Assembly (NCBI RefSeq): GCF_010672455.1
Contig: NZ_JAAHGO010000037.1
Coordinates: 24,341-88,340, forward strand
Direction of reading: 5' to 3'
DNA length: 64,000 nucleotides
Origin: Okeania sp. SIO2C9
GTDB lineage: Bacteria; Cyanobacteriota; Cyanobacteriia; Cyanobacteriales; Microcoleaceae
Shown: in pieces, positions 37,405 to 46,987 of the stretch
Position numbering within the stretch: position 1 is the first letter of the stretch
Layout: the number at the start of each line of letters is the position of its first letter
Translations under genes and position numbers: made by a program
The notes under the pieces: model-generated
The model's input: the letters and a program-made list of their open reading frames with translations, nothing else
What the model was told of the DNA's origin: nothing
Database searches by the model: none

Positions 37405-37770
37405 TTACCGAATAATTAATAATTAATAATTAAATAATTCGCGCCTTGAAGCCTCCCCTTTTAAGGGGAAAAAGCGGTCGTTATATCATGTCCGAAGGCA
37501 ATCGTTTGTGTAAAAGTTGGCGTGGATATTTGCAGGAAATTTAAGTTTTTTTCTTGCCTGTTGCCTGTTGCCTTCCGGAGCTGTTGCCTATTTACTATAC
37601 AAGACCGATGCTACCGGACATGATATTAGCGTAGCTTCCCCGTTGGGTGGGATGGCGCAGGAAACCTGCGCCATATCCAATCGACCAAGAGAAAAGAAAA
37701 TATTCCTTATATTCAATTCCGTAACGGTTAAAACCCGAGGTAATTATCAATTATCCATTATCCATTAATG
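37405..37770. repeat. Repeat family P, inverted copy, interrupted by MITE-1
   Basis: TTACCGAATAATTAATAATT to TTATCCATTAATG. The sequence AAGCGGTCGTTA / TTAGCGTAGCTTCCC is split by the element at 37484-37625. The intact copy at 22144 reads AAGCGGTCGTTAGCGTAGC, so the insertion duplicated TTA. Confidence 0.85.
37484..37625. mobile_element. MITE-1 element, TTA duplication proven by empty site
   Basis: TATCATGTCCG to CCGGACATGATA, 142 bp, flanked by TTA. It is nearly identical to the element at 43808-43950 apart from the number of CCTGTTG heptamers and a short CAGATGAG difference, so both moved recently. Confidence 0.9.
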
Positions 37771-37813
37771 AACAGATGTCTATTGTATCTGTCAGGAAAA
37801 TTCTGAAGACAAA

Positions 37814-38521
37814 CTAAATCAATAAATCTCGTAATTGTGCGACCATTTCTGTTCGAGAAGCAACTTTCAATTTCCGAAACATTCTTTTTAACGCTTGCTT
37901 CACTGTGTTTTGGCTAATCCATAATTCTTTGCCAATTTCTGCATTCGTTAACCCCCGTGCAACTAATTGAGCAATTTGAATTTCTCTCTGTGTCAAAAGC
38001 ATCTGAGGCGAATTTTGACTGAATCTATCGGAAGATTTTAAGTTGGCTAGACAAGCAGATAAATGAAGACAAACAGCACTTAAATTACTTAAATCCTTTG
38101 TGTTGAAGGCTGGTGTATGACCAATGCGAGCAAAATGAATTGTACCGATTAATTGACCATTACCCACAATTGGGCCAGTCATAATATGTTCGTGGTCATA
38201 TTCAATACAACATCTTTGATAAAGTTCGCTTTGCTTCCATGTTTGGTTTGGTAAGACCAATTCCTCATGAGCTGGAGCATGATATTCTTGAACATATTTA
38301 AGTACAGGATCGACAGACTTGCCAATTTGTTGATATCTTTCTACAAAGCGATCGCTTACTCCTCGGACATCACAACTGATTAGACCGCTCTGCTCATCTC
38401 CCAGGTATATTCCCCAACGTTGTACTGCAAAATATTGACTGAGATTATCCATTAACTTAAATCTTAATTCTGCTTCGGTGGATGCAGTTGCCATTTTTTG
38501 GAATAGGGGGTGCAAAGTCAT
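37814..38521 (-). CDS. LuxR-type transcriptional regulator
   Basis: This 235-residue protein has an N-terminal GAF/autoinducer-binding-like sensor region (about 15-165, with RWGIYLGDEQSGLISCDVRG and IVGNGQLIGTIHFARIG) and a C-terminal LuxR helix-turn-helix (LTQREIQIAQLVARGLTNAE, NTVKQALKRMFRKLKV). The ligand is unknown. It is divergently transcribed from the DJ-1/PfpI gene, with about 186 bp between starts, so it may regulate that gene and itself from the shared region. Confidence 0.88.
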   Translation of the reverse strand: MTLHPLFQKMATASTEAELRFKLMDNLSQYFAVQRWGIYLGDEQSGLISCDVRGVSDRFVERYQQIGKSVDPVLKYVQEYHAPAHEELVLPNQTWKQSELYQRCCIEYDHEHIMTGPIVGNGQLIGTIHFARIGHTPAFNTKDLSNLSAVCLHLSACLANLKSSDRFSQNSPQMLLTQREIQIAQLVARGLTNAEIGKELWISQNTVKQALKRMFRKLKVASRTEMVAQLRDLLI

Positions 38522-38707
38522 AATTGTATAATAGAAGGAAAAGGAAAGAAGTTTGATTATTGATATTCCAAAGTTTGCAGTTATTTCATAAGTTAAATAA
38601 ACTAATGGTGACTACTATATTTGAAAAATATACCCACTTGGGTACTATTCAAATAAAAATTTTTCCCTTACGATTATTTCAGACATAACATTTTATTGCA
38701 ATACTTG

Positions 38708-39403
38708 ATGATGACAAAAGAATTTAATATTGGCTTTTTAGTTTATCCAGATGTGGTTCAATTAGACGTAATGGGAGCTTATCAAGTTCTAGCTTTTCCA
38801 CCTCAGACAAAAATACATTTACTGTGGAAAACTTTAACTCCTGTTGTGAGTAATGAAGGATTATTAATTACGCCAACAACAACACTAGATAATTGTCCGA
38901 CATTGGATATTATTTGTGTTCCTGGTGGTGCAATGGGGCAAATTGAAGTAATGAAAGATGCTGAGATTATCAGTTTTTTACAACAAAAAAGCATTACCAC
39001 CAAATATATTACTAGCGTCTGTACGGGTTCATTAATTTTAGCAGCAGCTAATCTTTTACAAGGATATAAAGCAACTTGTCATTGGGCATTTCGAGAACAA
39101 TTAGCTATGTTGGGAGTTGAAGTTGTTCCCGAAAGAGTTGTTATCGATCGGAATCGAATTACTGGAGCAGGGGTTACTTCAGGAATTGATTTTGGTCTTA
39201 CTCTAGTAAGTCTCATTTGGGGAGAAAATATGGCAAAGATGACTCAATTAATGATGGAGTATAATCCGATGCCTCCTTTTGATGCTGGTACTCCAGAGAA
39301 AGCAGGCAATGAAATTGTAGAACCATTGTTGCAATTTGAAAAACCGTTAATTGAGGCATTTTTACATCAAATTCAAGAAACAATGTTAAAGATTAAAAAA
39401 TAA
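38708..39403 (+). CDS. DJ-1/PfpI family protein (isonitrile hydratase-like)
   Basis: About 231 residues. The glutamine-amidotransferase-like fold has the nucleophile elbow TSVCTGSLILAAA and the upstream CVPGGAMGQIE. GVTSGIDFGLTLVSLIWG and YNPMPPFDAGTPEKAG match InhA (isonitrile hydratase)-like members. I choose ATG 38708 over TTG 38696, because relatives start just before FNIGFLVYPDVVQLDV. The stop TAA (39401) serves as the TNA flank of a solo MITE-1 left end (TATCATG from 39404). Confidence 0.85.
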   Translation: MMTKEFNIGFLVYPDVVQLDVMGAYQVLAFPPQTKIHLLWKTLTPVVSNEGLLITPTTTLDNCPTLDIICVPGGAMGQIEVMKDAEIISFLQQKSITTKYITSVCTGSLILAAANLLQGYKATCHWAFREQLAMLGVEVVPERVVIDRNRITGAGVTSGIDFGLTLVSLIWGENMAKMTQLMMEYNPMPPFDAGTPEKAGNEIVEPLLQFEKPLIEAFLHQIQETMLKIKK

Positions 39404-39656
39404 TATCATGTACCGTTAACATTTGCGCCCTTCATTCCGTAAGGAAAGTTTTGCGCCAGCAAAAAAAACTTTCTCCTTTTCCTCCTCTTTCTTATTGCTT
39501 CTTTCTTCTTTCTTCTTCTTTATTCCTTTCTGATATCAAATCCGTTTAATTCGGTATAAAAAAATGTTCCATCTTCAACCATTACCAAATATTTCCCCAT
39601 CTCCCCATCTCCCCATCCCCCCATCTCCCCATCTAATTACACCGATGCTACCGGAT

Positions 39657-40999
39657 CAGGACTTACGCAAATACACTATATATGGTGTATACGAATTTAG
39701 GCGATCGCTATAAAATTTTAAGCGATCGCCTGAACCACAAAATCATCATAACTCATATAAAGTATAGTTGATTTTCATAATTGTAAAAGTCGCCCTTATT
39801 ATATAATTATATTATGATTAAGAGCGAGCTAACAATATGAATTTTAACTATATTGATTACTGTCAATATTTGCTTAGTTCTCATACAAATTATACAATCA
39901 CGCTCTTTAGCAAACCATCTAGAAAATATTAGCCATGACACGATAAATCTTTATCTGAAAATCAGCAATTTTGATCACCAGGATTTATGGGGAAATGTTA
40001 AAGAGGAAATTGTAACTAACACACTTATGTTATTTAATATTTGATGATACAGTTTTTAATAAAGAACACAGTAATAAAATTGAGTTATTCCGGCGACAGT
40101 ATAGTGGTAATCATCATAGAGTAATTCGTGGTATAGGGATAGTAAATTGTATATATTTTAATCTATAAATCGAAGATTTTTGGCTGATAGATTATCGAAC
40201 TTATGACCCGGATACTAATAAAAAGAGTAAAATAGATCATGTAGAAGAAATGATTTTTTCTGTGGTAAATCAGAAAAAAATACCATTTAAGACTGTATTA
40301 ATGGATAGTTGGTATGCAACACAAAGATTAATGGCATTGGTAGATAACTTAGAAAAAATTTATTACTGTCCCTTAAAAATAAATCGTCTAGTAGATGATA
40401 CTGGTGGTATAGAAAAATATAAAAATATAGGATAATTAAGTTGGAATAAATCAGAAAAAATATCAGGTGAAATAATTAAAATAAAAGGAATTCCTTTGGG
40501 ATAAGAAAGTTAAATTATTATGGGCAACTGTTTCTACCAACAGGACAGAATATATTGCGACTAATGACTTAGATCAATCTTCAGTAGATGCTGTAAAGCT
40601 TGAGTCTCAAACCAGATGGAAAATTGAAGAATTTTACAGGGAAATTAAACAATTAACACGCAATTGAATTCTGTCAATGCCGTCTCAGACAAATTCAGAA
40701 AAATCATATAGCCTGTGCGATGCTAGTCTGGAATTTTTTAAAAAGATTAGCAGTAAAAATAGGAAAAACCATCTATAAAGTTAAAAATGAATTACTCTCA
40801 GATTATTTAGTCCAAGAACTGAAGAAGCCCACAATAAAATTCAGGGCTATTTTTATTTTATAGGTGCTTTTTACCCTTGTTTTAACTATGGTATCTATCT
40901 TGAGGCGTTAGCGGAGCTTTGCGTCAGCAATCGCTATAAATTTTATAGCGATCGCCTAAATGAGTAGGCACTATATATAGTGTCTTTGCGTAAGTCCTG
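39657..40999 (+). mobile_element. 1343-bp decayed IS (IS701-like), CAGGACTTACGC ends
   Basis: CAGGACTTACGCAAA and TTTGCGTAAGTCCTG are perfect terminal repeats. The CGGAT pentamer flanks both sides (39652-39656 and 41000-41004). Subterminal HIP1 sites (39701, 40949) are part of imperfect inner repeats. The transposase is degraded. I call it IS701-like from the transposase text; a 5-bp duplication differs from the 4 bp I remember for that family, so the family is uncertain. Confidence 0.85.
39838..40863 (+). pseudogene. DDE transposase remnant (IS4-superfamily, IS701-like)
   Basis: Pieces in several frames read ENISHDTINLYLKISNFDH, HHRVIRGIGIVNCIYFN, FWLIDYRTYDPDTNKKSKID and FKTVLMDSWYATQRLMALVD (catalytic Asp), then EKIYYCPLKINRLVDDTGG and WKIEEFYREIKQ (catalytic Glu). 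At least five frameshifts or stops separate them. It cannot make an active protein. Confidence 0.88.
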
Positions 41000-41072
41000 C
41001 GGATTTGATATGACTCCTGACTTCTGACTCCTGACTCCTCCCTCTTTATAAATAATGAAAGACTAAACTCAA

Positions 41073-41745
41073 TCATGCACCTTTACCATTCATCGCCGGG
41101 ATTTGAATTTCTTTGATACAAGTTGAGCGTGATAGAGAAAGTACGCAGTCAATAACGCTGAATAAATCTGATAACGGAATGGCATCGGTTTCTGGTTTTC
41201 CAGCTTGTTTGAGGTCGTCTAATACTTCAGGAGTAGCAATATTCCCGGGATTAATAATTGTCACTGCAATACGATCTTTACGGAGTTCTTCCCGCAGTGC
41301 ATGAACTACACCTCGAAGACCAAATTTTGACGCGGAGTTGGCAACTTCCCGTGCTGGAAAATTATCTAAACCCGATAACGCACCCATAAAAATTATTTTA
41401 GGATTTGTTGTTTGACGCAGTGCTGGTAATAGAGATTTCACTAAACGAATAGGTGCTACAAGATTTACTGCTATTACGTTTTCTATATCTTCATCAGAAC
41501 ATTTTTCAAAGGAATATTCGTTGCTAAAAGCTTGAGTTTCCCAAGTACCACCCATATACAAAAGTGCATCTAACAGAGAATTACCTACAGCATTAGTAAC
41601 AATTTCAATTCCGGTTTTGTTGCTAATATCAGCTTGGATCCAATTACCAAAGCTAGAAGGAGAACGAGAAACTGTAATGAGTTCGGTAGTGCGAGGTACA
41701 ATGTGTTCGGCAACAGCAGCACCTACACCACGACTAGTGCCGCTA
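41073..41745 (-). pseudogene. Short-chain dehydrogenase, N-terminus lost
   Basis: The open frame reads RSGTSRGVGAAVAEHIVPRT, then LLYMGGTWETQAFS, NVIAVNLVAPIRLVKSLLPA, IIFMGALSGLDNFPAREVAN (S-x-SK region: VANSASKFGLRGVV) and VTIINPGNIATPE. The cofactor motif normally starts with a few more residues (K-I-L-V-x-G), which are replaced by repeats and a stop at 41746. A TTG at 41561 could start 162 residues without the NAD-binding end. Likely inactive. Confidence 0.8.
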
Positions 41746-42252
41746 CGCGGAAGTTAAAAGTCAAAAGTCAAAATTCATGCATCGAGTGCTAATTGGCGAG
41801 GTGTCCTACGGGGCGCCTACTGTGCGGAAGTAATTGCGCACACAGCCCCTCCAGAATGTAAGACGCATATCTGACAGTCAATCATTTTTGATTTGTAATT
41901 GTTTTGGGATTTTGTAACTGGTCAGTTATTTCCGCCATCCTGCACTAGCATCAATTACCACGATTTTATTAAAATTATTTTTCAAGTTTTTATTACTTTT
42001 TGTATTAGGTACTTCACTTTATATTTTTACACAGGTGGGAGAAATGAGCTTGATTGGAATCACTACAATTCAAGAATTAGCAATTAATAATTAATAATTA
42101 CCTCTCCTGAGAACGGATAAGATTGGGAAAAATTATTTTTTGCTTGATTTATTCAAATAAGAATAGGCTTTTTGCCTTAATTATTTAGTCAAAGCAATAT
42201 CAGCCATTAATTTATTAAAATTATTGATATTTTTTGCTGCTTTAATACAATC

Positions 42253-42762
42253 TTAGTGTGAGGCATTTAAGCGATATATATCCATCTCAATGCCATGAAA
42301 TATCGTTTTATTTTCGTATCTCATACCCAACTTTTCCAGCACTTTCACTGATGCTATATTTTCTCGTTCAACAATTCCCAGGATGTATAGAAATTTGAGT
42401 TGTTTAAATGCATATTGAATTGTTGTTGATGCTGCTTCAGTTGCTAACCCCTTACCCCAAAACTCTGGAGCAAGTCGATATCCAATCTCTCGTTCATGCA
42501 CCTTGTTAATTTCTTCTATTGCAATTCCACAATAGCCGATTAATTTGTTAGTTTCTTTGAGAATAATAGCCCACTTTCCAAATCCATTTTCTTTGTATGA
42601 ATTAATAAAACTATGGATTTTTTCTTTGGTTTGTAAGATTGATAAAATTCCAGTATGAGAAAATTTCATAACTTTTGAATTGGCAAGAATTGGTGCAAGT
42701 TGATACAGGTCTTTTTGATGAAAGTCTCTCAAGATAAGACGTTGTGTTTCTAAGTAAACCAT
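42253..42762 (-). CDS. GNAT N-acetyltransferase (RimJ/RimL type)
   Basis: This 169-residue protein begins LETQRLILRDFHQKDLYQL, typical of RimJ/RimL-like acetyltransferases. EIGYRLAPEFWGKGLATEAA is the acetyl-CoA binding loop (Q/R-x-x-G-x-G/A) and NIASVKVLEKLGMRYE the final motif. The substrate is unknown (protein N-terminus or small molecule). Stand-alone gene next to AraC. Confidence 0.9.
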   Translation of the reverse strand: MVYLETQRLILRDFHQKDLYQLAPILANSKVMKFSHTGILSILQTKEKIHSFINSYKENGFGKWAIILKETNKLIGYCGIAIEEINKVHEREIGYRLAPEFWGKGLATEAASTTIQYAFKQLKFLYILGIVERENIASVKVLEKLGMRYENKTIFHGIEMDIYRLNASH

Positions 42763-42885
42763 AATTCAAAAATAGCTGTAGTTGAAAATTCTATAAATTT
42801 GAGCAATAAATATGTATTTGGAATTGATCAGTACCTGTTCAAAATTAATTTAACATTAGCTTGACAACACTAAGCAAAATTAGTA

Positions 42886-43755
42886 TTATTTCTTTCGATA
42901 TTGTTTGGGGGTTAAACCTTCTATCTTTTTAAATACGCGAGAGAAATGAGTTTGGTCGGAAAAGCCACAGGCAAAAGTAATATCAGCCATTAATTTATTA
43001 GGATTATCGAGTATTTTTTTTGCTTGTTCTATACGGTAAGCCATCAAAAATTGATAGAGACTTTGAGCAATAGTTTGTTTAAACAAATGGGAGAAATTGG
43101 AAGTACTAAGACTTGCTTTTGCTGCCATATCTTCTAGTAATATATTATTGCCATAATTAAGTGCAATGTAATCTAATACTTGTTTGTATTGTTTGGCAGT
43201 GAAGCTTTTATAAAATTCATATTCTTCTGCTTGTAAGCCGTATTTTATAATCAGTTTAGTCAGAAATATACGAGCAAAAGATTCAAACATTATTTGGGAA
43301 CCTAGTTCGCATTTTAAAGCTTCTAAAAGTTGGATTCCCGACTGAGTAATATCTTCATATAAAAATTGTGGTAAATCTTTTAATTGCTGCTCGGAAAGTA
43401 AAATTCCTAATTCTATTTGAGCAAATTTTTCAAATTTAATAGGTTCCAGAGTAATAATAATATACTTACTTTGAACGTGCCATTGCCAGCCACTTTCTAC
43501 ACCAGCAGGAGTAACAATAATTTCATTTTTGTGATAAATAAAATCTCAATGTTCTCCATTGCGCCAATTTTCTACCCTATGAGGTTCTTCTGTTAAATTG
43601 ATAATAATATGATGTTGTTCATACTTATTTATAGGCATCGAAGCAGGTTCGGCTTCAAAATATTCTAGAGTAAGTAAATCTGCTGCTAATGGACGTACTA
43701 AATCAAGGCTTTGTATCAGGGGTTCGGATGGATATATATCTTGATATCTAGGCAT
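42886..43755 (-). pseudogene. AraC-family regulator with one in-frame TGA
   Basis: The frame from ATG 43755 reads MPRYQDIYPSEPLIQSLDL and NLTEEPHRVENWRNGEH, meets TGA at 43546, and continues DFIYHKNEIIVTPAGVESGW to the two helix-turn-helices of AraC (LEDMAAKASLSTSNFSHLFK; ITFACGFSDQTHFSRVFK) and KQYRKK at 42886. No shift is needed. TGA probably replaces CGA (Arg). Restored length is about 290 residues. A restart at ATG 43290 would make a bare DNA-binding domain. Confidence 0.85.
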
Positions 43756-43784
43756 TTTAAATATTACTTGAAGAAATAAATTTA

Positions 43785-43968
43785 GTCAGCATTCAGCTAA
43801 TAGCTGATATCATGTCCGAAGGCAATCGTTTGTGTAAAAGTTGGCGTGGATATTTGCAGGAAATTTAAGTTTTTTTCTTGCCTGTTGCCTTCCGGAGCAG
43901 ATGAGCTGTTGCCTATTTACTATACAAGACCGATGCTACCGGACATGATATGACGGCTGAATGCTTAC
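43785..43968. mobile_element. Degenerate MITE-4-like element split by MITE-1
   Basis: GTCAGCATTCAGCTAATAGC and GCTGAATGCTTAC remain as ends, but no 8-bp duplication is left. It is interrupted by the MITE-1 copy at 43808. Confidence 0.5.
43808..43950. mobile_element. MITE-1 element, TGA duplication
   Basis: TATCATGTCCG to CCGGACATGATA, flanked by TGA at 43805 and 43951. The host sequence is a TAATAGCTGACGGCTGAATG stretch that is uninterrupted at 48226-48246, so the TGA duplication is directly visible. Confidence 0.9.
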
Positions 43969-44122
43969 TTTAATATTTTGGTTTTGAGAGAGTAAATATT
44001 GTCAGGCAAACTGCCGTTTGCCCCTACTTACAGCAAGAATTATATTATTTAGAAGTCAAGGAATTCGGTCTAACAATTTATTAGCTAATGTATTAGCGAT
44101 CGCTAAACTACTTCATCATAAA

Positions 44123-44926
44123 TTATCCTAAACTTTTTCCCATCATAAACTGAACTAAACCAGGGAATAACCTATAAGTTTCTGTTGCAAAAACAGCCGG
44201 ACCTACTACTACTTCAGACTGGTTATTTTTCACCGCATTCCAGATAGCTTCAGCAATATCTTTTGGCTGACTAACAAAATTAGATGTTAAAACAGAATTC
44301 ATTTGTTGACGACTACTTTCTACTTCAGAATTATCTCCACCCCGAAACTGCGCTCTTTCCATAAAATCGCTATTAATAACCCCTGGTTGTACAGAACTAA
44401 CATTAATTCCTTTTGACTGTAATTCCAGACGTAAAGTATCAGTTAATCCAGTAACTGCATATTTACTAGCACAATAAGCAGTCATTTGTGGCAAAGGGAT
44501 TTTCCCACCAAAAGAACCAACATTAACAATTGTGCCAGATTGATTTTCCAAAAAATGGGGTAATAAAGCTTTTATTGTATTCACATAACCGAAAAAATTA
44601 ACATTCATTAATTGTTGAAAATCTTCTAATGTTGTATGCTCCATTGCACCAGTCAAACAAATACCAGCATTATTAACTAATACATCAATTTTGCCATAAA
44701 AATCTATTGCTTTTTGCACCAAATATTCTACTTGTTTAGCATCAGTAACATCAGTAGGAATAGCCAAAGCAGAACGACCGTTTGCCCTAACTTCATTAGC
44801 TGTTTCTGCTAATTTATCTAATGTTCTAGCAGCTAAGACAATGTTATATCCTTTTCTAGCAAATAAAAGTGCTGTTGCTTTGCCACAACCTTGAGAAGCA
44901 CCAGTAATTAAAACTGTTGGTAGCAT
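44123..44926 (-). CDS. Short-chain dehydrogenase/reductase
   Basis: This 267-residue classical SDR has the NAD(P) loop TGASQGCGKATALLF (TGxxxGxG), DVLVNNAGIC (NNAG), the catalytic Ser in IVNVGSFGGKI and YCASKYAVTG (YxxxK). The substrate is unknown. RTLDKL after strand 2 suggests NADP preference. Non-coding repeats flank it. Confidence 0.92.
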   Translation of the reverse strand: MLPTVLITGASQGCGKATALLFARKGYNIVLAARTLDKLAETANEVRANGRSALAIPTDVTDAKQVEYLVQKAIDFYGKIDVLVNNAGICLTGAMEHTTLEDFQQLMNVNFFGYVNTIKALLPHFLENQSGTIVNVGSFGGKIPLPQMTAYCASKYAVTGLTDTLRLELQSKGINVSSVQPGVINSDFMERAQFRGGDNSEVESSRQQMNSVLTSNFVSQPKDIAEAIWNAVKNNQSEVVVGPAVFATETYRLFPGLVQFMMGKSLG

Positions 44927-45019
44927 TGTTTTTTTGTAGATAATTAAAATTTGATATGTACAGCAGAAGGAAGAAGGAAGAAAGAAGAGGGGAAAAGCTT
45001 ACATTGTCTGAGTTTTGAG

Positions 45020-45243
45020 GTAAGTATTTCCTACGGGATGCTGCGCAAACAGCTATTAGCAGTCAGCTCTTCGGTGCGGAATGCGCTCGCATTCAGCAAT
45101 AAAAATGAATGAACCAAGTATTTGCTTAACTTCTACTACATTTTTGAACAAAGAATTGAAGCACAAGAACAACGAGCTTAAATTGTCCACTAAAGGTAAT
45201 AAAGCTGATAGCTGATAGCTGACCGCTAAATGCTTATGCTTAC
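45020..45243. mobile_element. MITE-4 (IS66-like ends), 224 bp, perfect 8-bp duplication
   Basis: Ends are GTAAGTATTTCC and GCTTAC. GTTTTGAG flanks both sides (45012-45019 and 45244-45251). The interior is an inverted relative of the element at 21784. Confidence 0.87.
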
Positions 45244-45472
45244 GTTTTGAGTTTTTGATATGTCTTAACCTTTCCATCGACTGCTATACAAAAAATAGTT
45301 TAACGCAACTGTGAGAAAAAAAGGAAAGTTTACTAAAAAAAAGAGTTTACAGCAATTATAGCAACTGCCATGTTGCTGTTTGATAATTAGTGCGAGCATC
45401 TTGCTCGCGTCATAAATCATTATAATTATCCGATGTCCTAACTATAGTGGCAACTGCTATATCTTTACATTA

Positions 45473-45573
45473 CAGCGCTTTTCAAATTGATGAACCACAT
45501 CGTCATAACCAAAACCCTGTAGGGACGTTGCATGCAACGTCCCTACTGTGGTCTACTGAAATGAAAACCGCTG
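45473..45573. mobile_element. MITE-3 copy 3
   Basis: CAGCGCTTTTC to GAAAACCGCTG with TA flanks; the interior palindrome is GGACGTTGCATGCAACGTCC. It keeps the same layout as copy 1. Confidence 0.85.
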
Positions 45574-45782
45574 TAAGAATTATCTTGACATTAAGGAAGT
45601 AAAAAAGAGAATCTACTTAAAGACATAATATTTGAGAATTAAAAACGAAAAATTTAGCTGTTCAAACATATTTTACTGAAACAAATAAGCTTGTTAAAAA
45701 TAGTGAGATAAGTTCCTCTTAATTAACCTACTACCTACTACCGACAACCGACAACCTAAAACCTTCTTCATCGAATGAGGGC

Positions 45783-45877
45783 GTTTTGCTCCGCAACATA
45801 TAAAGCGGAGCTTTGCGGAACGCAAATGCCATTCGCCCCTACATATGGCGTTTTAAAGGTTAATTTGTGTAAGTCCT
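45783..45877. mobile_element. Truncated relative of the CAGGACTTACGC MITE
   Basis: The interior (CAAATGCCATTCGCC, CCTACATATGGCGTTTT) and the right end GTGTAAGTCCTG match the 7606-7718 element read in reverse. The left end is lost. Confidence 0.7.
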
Positions 45878-45912
45878 GTACTTAAAACCTACCATCTAAA
45901 ACCTCCTTCAAA

Positions 45913-46938
45913 CTAATCTTTTAACTTTCTTTTTCCTCTCATCCTTGCCACAATTTGTAGGTCAACACTTTGATCGGTTTCATCCACAATTTCACCAGTT
46001 AATTCTTCCAAAACATCTTCCAGAGTAACCACCCCCGACATTCCTCCATATTCATCTAAAACTACCATCAAATGTTGACGATATTTTTGAAATTCTTTTA
46101 GCAATAGATCTACTCTCAATGTATCGGGAACGAATCTAACATCTCGCATAAAATCATAAATTTTATTACTATCTTTACCTTCTATAATTCCTTTAAGTAA
46201 TTCATTTTTCAACGCTACACCAAGTACATCATCTATAGAATCTCCAATTACAATAATGCGGCTATGTTGAGAAGCAATAATATCCGACTTTACCTCATCC
46301 AGAGTTGCATTAGCGTATAGATAAGTTGTCGCTATTCGAGGTGTCATAATATCAAAAGAATTTTTGTCATTGAGCCGAAATACTCTTCTAATCATTTCAG
46401 CTTCATCACCTTCAATAACTCCTTCTTTATATCCTATTCTGGTTAAAAACATAATTTCTGCTTCATTAGTAGTCGGTGATTTCTGCCCTTTAGTAAAAGG
46501 AGAAGTAATTTTTTCCATCAACCAAACTATAGGAGTAAATATAAAAGTTAACCCCTGGACAGGTAAAGCCACAGTTAAGGCAAATTGCATGGCATAACGC
46601 TCACCTAAAGTTTTAGGAATAATTTCCCCAAAAACTATTACCAAAAAAGTTAATATTGCAGAAAAAACTCCTAACCAAGCATTTCCCAAAACCGAAGCTG
46701 CAATATTACCAATTAAAATACTACCAACTATATTAAAAATGTTATTAATAATCACAACAGTAGCAATTGGGCGATTAATTTTTTTCCTAATTCCCCACAG
46801 TGCTAATGCTGCTGTTTTTTTAGACTGTGCTAACTGTTGTACTTTGATAGGAGAAACTGAAAGTAAAGCTGTTTCAGTAGCAGAACAAAGAGCAGAACCT
46901 ATGAGAATAATTAAAACTATAATAGTTAGCTTTAGCAT
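45913..46938 (-). CDS. CNNM/CBS hemolysin-like (HlyC/CorC family) membrane protein
   Basis: About 341 residues. The N-terminal DUF21/CNNM transmembrane domain has four hydrophobic segments (GSALCSATETALLSVSPIKV, VIINNIFNIVGSILIGNIAA, LVIVFGEIIPKTLGERYAMQ). It is followed by a CBS pair (FDIMTPRIATTYLYANATLD to MVVLDEYGGMSGVVTLEDVLEELTGEIVDE). The final CorC_HlyC domain of longer relatives is absent. The family handles Mg2+/Co2+ or related efflux. I choose ATG 46938 over TTG 46965. The divergent EamA gene starts only about 50 bp away. Confidence 0.9.
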   Translation of the reverse strand: MLKLTIIVLIILIGSALCSATETALLSVSPIKVQQLAQSKKTAALALWGIRKKINRPIATVVIINNIFNIVGSILIGNIAASVLGNAWLGVFSAILTFLVIVFGEIIPKTLGERYAMQFALTVALPVQGLTFIFTPIVWLMEKITSPFTKGQKSPTTNEAEIMFLTRIGYKEGVIEGDEAEMIRRVFRLNDKNSFDIMTPRIATTYLYANATLDEVKSDIIASQHSRIIVIGDSIDDVLGVALKNELLKGIIEGKDSNKIYDFMRDVRFVPDTLRVDLLLKEFQKYRQHLMVVLDEYGGMSGVVTLEDVLEELTGEIVDETDQSVDLQIVARMRGKRKLKD

Positions 46939-46987
46939 ACTTAAGTAATAATTGGTTAAACTCAATTATACCATTTTTTATTTTCTG

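Larger units (their letters stand above)
39534..41010. mobile_element. MITE-2 element containing a later IS insertion
   Basis: Left end TATCAAATCCG at 39534 and right end CGGATTTGATA at 41010, with TGA on both sides (39531-39533, 41011-41013). Subtracting the IS at 39657-40999 and its 5-bp duplication leaves about 129 bp. So MITE-2 came first and the IS jumped into it. Confidence 0.85.

Noticed and set aside
40250..40435. Stand-alone 61-residue gene
   Set aside because: It is one readable piece of the decayed IS transposase (MDSWYATQRLMAL region).
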